Shown here: positions 60,385-64,000 of the stretch, piece by piece
Layout: every line of letters begins with the position of its first letter
Numbering within the stretch: position 1 is the stretch's first letter
From: an uncultured Myxococcales bacterium
GTDB taxonomy: Bacteria; Myxococcota_A; UBA9042
Reading direction: 5' to 3'
NCBI GenBank assembly: GCA_903924465.1
Contig: CAIYBN010000137.1
Coordinates: forward strand, 1 to 64,000
DNA length: 64,000 nucleotides
Program-made: the position numbers and the translations under genes
The notes under the pieces: model-generated
What the model was told of the DNA's origin: nothing
The model's input: the letters and a program-made list of their open reading frames with translations, nothing else
The model's database searches: none

Positions 60385-62217
60385 GTGGTGGCAAGCGCGA
60401 GGCGATGGGCGAAGTGGATTTGGCTGCCGGCCATCGGGCTTGGCTGCACCGCGAGTCCGTCGCGTTCGGCTGTCGGCGGCGTGGCGATTGTGTTCGCCGC
60501 GGAACAAGGCAAGTCGGGCTGCCTCGCGACACAAAATGGCACGGGCAACTTGCCCTCTGGCGTTCCAGATCCGATTGACCGGTTGACGCTGAAGTGGTCA
60601 GAAGCCGACACAGGCAAGTCCGCAACGGCCAGCATCAGCGCGGCGGAGATCGCGTCGAACGGCACGTGGAACGTCGGCGTCCTGCCGGTTTCCAGCCAGT
60701 TGCAGCTGCAGGTCTATGCGTGCACCGCGGACGGACGCGTGCTGTGGTATGGCAAAGGCAGCGATTTCGTGGTCAAACAAGGCGAGGACACGACCGCGCA
60801 GGTGTTCATGACGCCGCCGGGCAAACTGGCGTGTATGGGCAGCAATCACAGCGGCGGTTCGCTGCAGACACCGCGCGGGTTTTCGGGCGGCGTCCTGCTG
60901 GCGACAGGCACCGCCATCGTCGTGGGCGGTGCGGACAAGTGGGATGGCACGCCGCCGTTGGCCAAGGCCTCGAATGCCACCGACCTGTACAACTACAAAC
61001 TGGGCACCTGGCGCGCCGGGCCGCAGCTGAAAGCGCCGCGGATTTGGCCGCTCGTCCTGCCGTTGGATGCGACGCACGTGCTCGTGGCGGGTGGCAGCGC
61101 GCTCTTGACCGAAATTGATGCCAAGCAGCCGAAACTACCGCAGTTTCTGTTTGCGCCGGAGGATGTGTCCGCTGCCGATCCACCGTCCGAAGTACTGGAG
61201 ATCCTGGCGGATTCGGCCACTTCAACGCCGGCGGTGACGGACATTGGCACAGGTGCGCGGCCATCGGGTGCGGCGACCGTTGCCGGGGACGCGATTGTGT
61301 TTGCCGGCGGTTTGGCAGCCGACCGTACGCCGTCGGCGACCGGCGCGCGTGTGCGCGGTCTTGCCGCCATTGCCGCCAATGCCACGGTGGGCACGCCGGA
61401 AGCGCTCAGCTTGGCCGCCGCGCGCGTTCAGCCGAACTTGCTGAGCTACGCCGATGGAACCGTCGTCGTTTGGGGCGGGCAGGTGTCTGGAAAGGCTGCG
61501 GATTTCGGCGAACTGATTTCCGCCAACGCCACGACGGGTTCGCCACTCAACGCCGTGGGCAGCGACATTGTCGACGATCCGAACGCCCAGGTTCTCGGGG
61601 CCGCCGCGGTCGTGCTGAGCGAACAGGGCGACTTGCTGACGTTTTTTGTCACAGGCGGAATTCTTGTCCATTCCGGCTGGGCGACCGGGACGCCGAGTTA
61701 CCTTGTGGTCGTCGATCGCGCAGCCAAGTCGGCCACTTGCTACAAGCTGCCGACGGCGCTGGATACGGTTCTGCATGACGGGACGGTCCAGCCGCACAGC
61801 ACGGCGCTGCCGGGCGGGATTGGCGTGGCGGTGGCACGCTTGGATGGCGGTTATCTGCTTGTGTCCGGAGGACTGCTCAGCCTGGGGCCGATCAGCCAAG
61901 GGGACCCGCTGCAACTGTGCCAGGACCCAACGCAGACGCAAAATGGCTGTATGGTCAATGATTTTGTGCTGCTGGAGCCGCCTGTCCTGACCGGTGCGCA
62001 GGCGTCCGTGCGGGCGTTCAAGGTCGACGCGCTGTCGCCCATCGGTCCGCATTTTGGCCAGATTGCGCTGCCTTTGCCGGTTGGTGCGTTGCTGACGGGC
62101 GGGATGCAAAGTGTCTCGCTTCCGGCGTCCGCGACCCTTCCGACCTTCGACGGGCTTGGGCAACTCATCTCCGCACCGTTTCCACCGGCTGCGAGTCAAT
62201 CCGCCTGCCAACCGTAA
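60385..62217 (+). CDS. Lipoprotein with beta-propeller/kelch-like repeats
   Basis: About 610 residues. I prefer the GTG codons at 60385/60388, with AGGGG a few bases upstream and a compact lipobox signal (WIWLPAIGLGC, Cys 21), over the ATG at 60328, which adds a long basic leader. After about 130 residues the sequence has repeated kelch-like elements: GTAIVVGGADKWDG, HVLVAGGSALL, AIVFAGGLAADR, TVVVWGGQVSG, LLVSGGLLS and GALLTGGMQS, each followed by strand-turn-strand. Such propellers bind ligands or partners. It is not an enzyme as far as I can see. It is divergent from rseP and precedes lipA by 27 bp. Confidence 0.75.
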   Translation: MVASARRWAKWIWLPAIGLGCTASPSRSAVGGVAIVFAAEQGKSGCLATQNGTGNLPSGVPDPIDRLTLKWSEADTGKSATASISAAEIASNGTWNVGVLPVSSQLQLQVYACTADGRVLWYGKGSDFVVKQGEDTTAQVFMTPPGKLACMGSNHSGGSLQTPRGFSGGVLLATGTAIVVGGADKWDGTPPLAKASNATDLYNYKLGTWRAGPQLKAPRIWPLVLPLDATHVLVAGGSALLTEIDAKQPKLPQFLFAPEDVSAADPPSEVLEILADSATSTPAVTDIGTGARPSGAATVAGDAIVFAGGLAADRTPSATGARVRGLAAIAANATVGTPEALSLAAARVQPNLLSYADGTVVVWGGQVSGKAADFGELISANATTGSPLNAVGSDIVDDPNAQVLGAAAVVLSEQGDLLTFFVTGGILVHSGWATGTPSYLVVVDRAAKSATCYKLPTALDTVLHDGTVQPHSTALPGGIGVAVARLDGGYLLVSGGLLSLGPISQGDPLQLCQDPTQTQNGCMVNDFVLLEPPVLTGAQASVRAFKVDALSPIGPHFGQIALPLPVGALLTGGMQSVSLPASATLPTFDGLGQLISAPFPPAASQSACQP

Positions 62218-62244
62218 CTTGATGAAGTTGCTGCGAGTGTATCC

Positions 62245-63183
62245 GTGCGCATTTCTCCCGAAAAGACATCGCTCCTGCGTGATCGCGACCGTGAACGCGG
62301 CGTTGAACGTCCGCGCCTGCCGCCGTGGCTGAAAGCGCCGCTGCCGGGTGGTGAACGCTATGCCGACATCAAGACGCGCCTGCGGACCCGCAAGCTGCAC
62401 ACGGTTTGCGAGGAGGCGCAGTGTCCCAACATCGGCGAGTGCTGGAATTCCGGCACGGCGACGCTGATGCTCATGGGCGAAGCGTGCACGCGGACGTGCC
62501 GGTTCTGCGCCGTCAAAAACAATCCCAAGCCGCCGGAGCTGGACGCGGACGAGCCGCGCAAGTCGGCGGAGCAAGTCCAGTTGATGGCGCTCGATTACGT
62601 CGTGCTGACCAGCGTGAACCGCGATGACCTGGCGGATGGCGGTGCCGGGCATTTCGCTGCGACGATCCAGGCCATCAAAGCGGCAAGTCCGCACACGCTG
62701 GTCGAGGTGTTGACGCCGGATTTCCAGGGCAAGCCGGAGCAGATTGCCGCCGTGCTGGACGGCGCGCCGGATGTGTTCGCTCACAACATCGAGACGGTTG
62801 CGCGCTTGACGCCATCGGTGCGCGATCGCCGCGCGACGTACCAGCAGAGCCTCGCTGTGCTGCAATTCGCCAAACAGCATCGGCCGCAGGTGGTGACCAA
62901 GTCCTCGATCATGCTGGGTTTGTCGGAGACGGACGAGGAAATTGATCAGGCGCTGCGGGATTTACGCGCGCACCACGTCGATGCCGTGACGCTCGGCCAG
63001 TACTTGCGGCCGTCGCCGTGGCACCTGGAGGTCGTCGCGTTCATCACGCCCGAGGCGTTTCAGCGCTGGCACGATCGCGCGATGGAACTGGGCTTTCTCT
63101 ATTGCGCGTCAGGGCCGCTGGTGCGGTCGAGCTATCGTGCGGGCGAGCATTTCCTGAAGTCGTTGGTGCAGGAGCGGGCATAG
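62245..63183 (+). CDS. lipA: Lipoyl synthase LipA
   Basis: 312 residues, GTG start at 62245. LipA auxiliary cluster C55-x4-C60-x5-C66 (CEEAQCPNIGEC), radical SAM cluster C81-x3-C85-x2-C88 (CTRTCRFC), the GGAGHF segment, and the C-terminal RSS motif (PLVRSSYRAGE) are all present. It inserts two sulfurs into octanoyl groups on the E2 and GcvH lipoyl domains. Length is normal. No lipB adjoins. Confidence 0.97.
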   Translation: MRISPEKTSLLRDRDRERGVERPRLPPWLKAPLPGGERYADIKTRLRTRKLHTVCEEAQCPNIGECWNSGTATLMLMGEACTRTCRFCAVKNNPKPPELDADEPRKSAEQVQLMALDYVVLTSVNRDDLADGGAGHFAATIQAIKAASPHTLVEVLTPDFQGKPEQIAAVLDGAPDVFAHNIETVARLTPSVRDRRATYQQSLAVLQFAKQHRPQVVTKSSIMLGLSETDEEIDQALRDLRAHHVDAVTLGQYLRPSPWHLEVVAFITPEAFQRWHDRAMELGFLYCASGPLVRSSYRAGEHFLKSLVQERA

Positions 63184-63311
63184 GGATTGTGACAAAACTC
63201 GTCGATCGATCGCAAACCTGTGTCACCGTGCGTATCGCCGCAGGCGGGCGCACTTGGCGACCCAGCGCCAATGCCAAGATAGGTAAGATGCTCTGTCACA
63301 GGCACTTGGCC

Positions 63312-64000
<689 letters not shown>

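Noticed and set aside
63184..63311. TTGTGACA and TGTCACAG half-sites around 63187 and 63294, resembling a CRP-type pair or a long hairpin
   Set aside because: They are about 100 bp apart, and the sequence between has no symmetry or stem of useful length. I cannot support a site.

Overview
This GC-rich window (I judge roughly 65% G+C by eye) looks like chromosome from a myxobacterium-like (Myxococcota / former deltaproteobacterial) organism. The reasons are the many secreted or lipid-anchored Cys-rich proteins with CDDGNxCTxDxC, CGNGxCxxGE and CNGIDDDCNG (MopE-type) repeats, acidic Asp/Ala tethers behind lipoboxes, a very large S41 protease with an extended C-terminus, FHA/coiled-coil and PEGA proteins, and a deltaproteobacterial-type pilin tail. 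No tRNA, rRNA, CRISPR array, IS element or phage gene was seen. No gap between genes exceeds 300 bp; the longest is 379-666, 288 bp, which holds a terminator.

Layout. 1-378: end of a pilin-like gene and its terminator. 667-4864 (minus): an Opp-type peptide ABC importer (binding lipoprotein plus two permeases) without ATPases, whose permeases both carry unexpected extracytoplasmic insertions. 5021-8364: two translationally coupled Cys-rich lipoproteins. 8374-14779: saccharopine-dehydrogenase-like reductase, PIN-PhoH ATPase, a secreted unknown, a HAD phosphatase-like protein and a large lipoprotein. 15020-16359: a CysO/MoaD-type sulfur carrier with a genome-encoded Gly-Gly-Cys end, followed by a fused E1-like/JAMM protein. 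16438-19385: a coupled pair of solenoid-like proteins. 21292-24255: a compact operon (CcmH-like, ArsC/Spx-like, esterase, molybdopterin oxidoreductase). 26933-32719 (minus): an envelope operon, S41 protease - PEGA protein - MlaE-type permease - BamD-like lipoprotein. 32870-43264: peptidase, glycosyltransferase, DyP peroxidase, patatin, MoaA, rhomboid and small proteins. 43261-47335 (minus): FHA/coiled-coil, LysM and YbgF/CpoB-like proteins.

47423-57574 (minus) is the most unusual region. It reads as one operon: PqqD-like recognition protein, a 2378-residue Ig-like/FG-GAP lipoprotein, a 59-residue candidate precursor peptide ending in a C-x3-C-x2-C core, an HprK-like kinase, a radical SAM/SPASM enzyme and an S24/S26-type signal-peptidase-like protein. 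This looks like a ribosomally made, modified peptide (RiPP) pathway wrapped around a giant surface lipoprotein.

The window closes with housekeeping genes tsaB, rseP (three PDZ domains) and lipA, a beta-propeller-like lipoprotein, and the C-terminal part of a MopE-type metal-binding repeat protein that runs off the edge.
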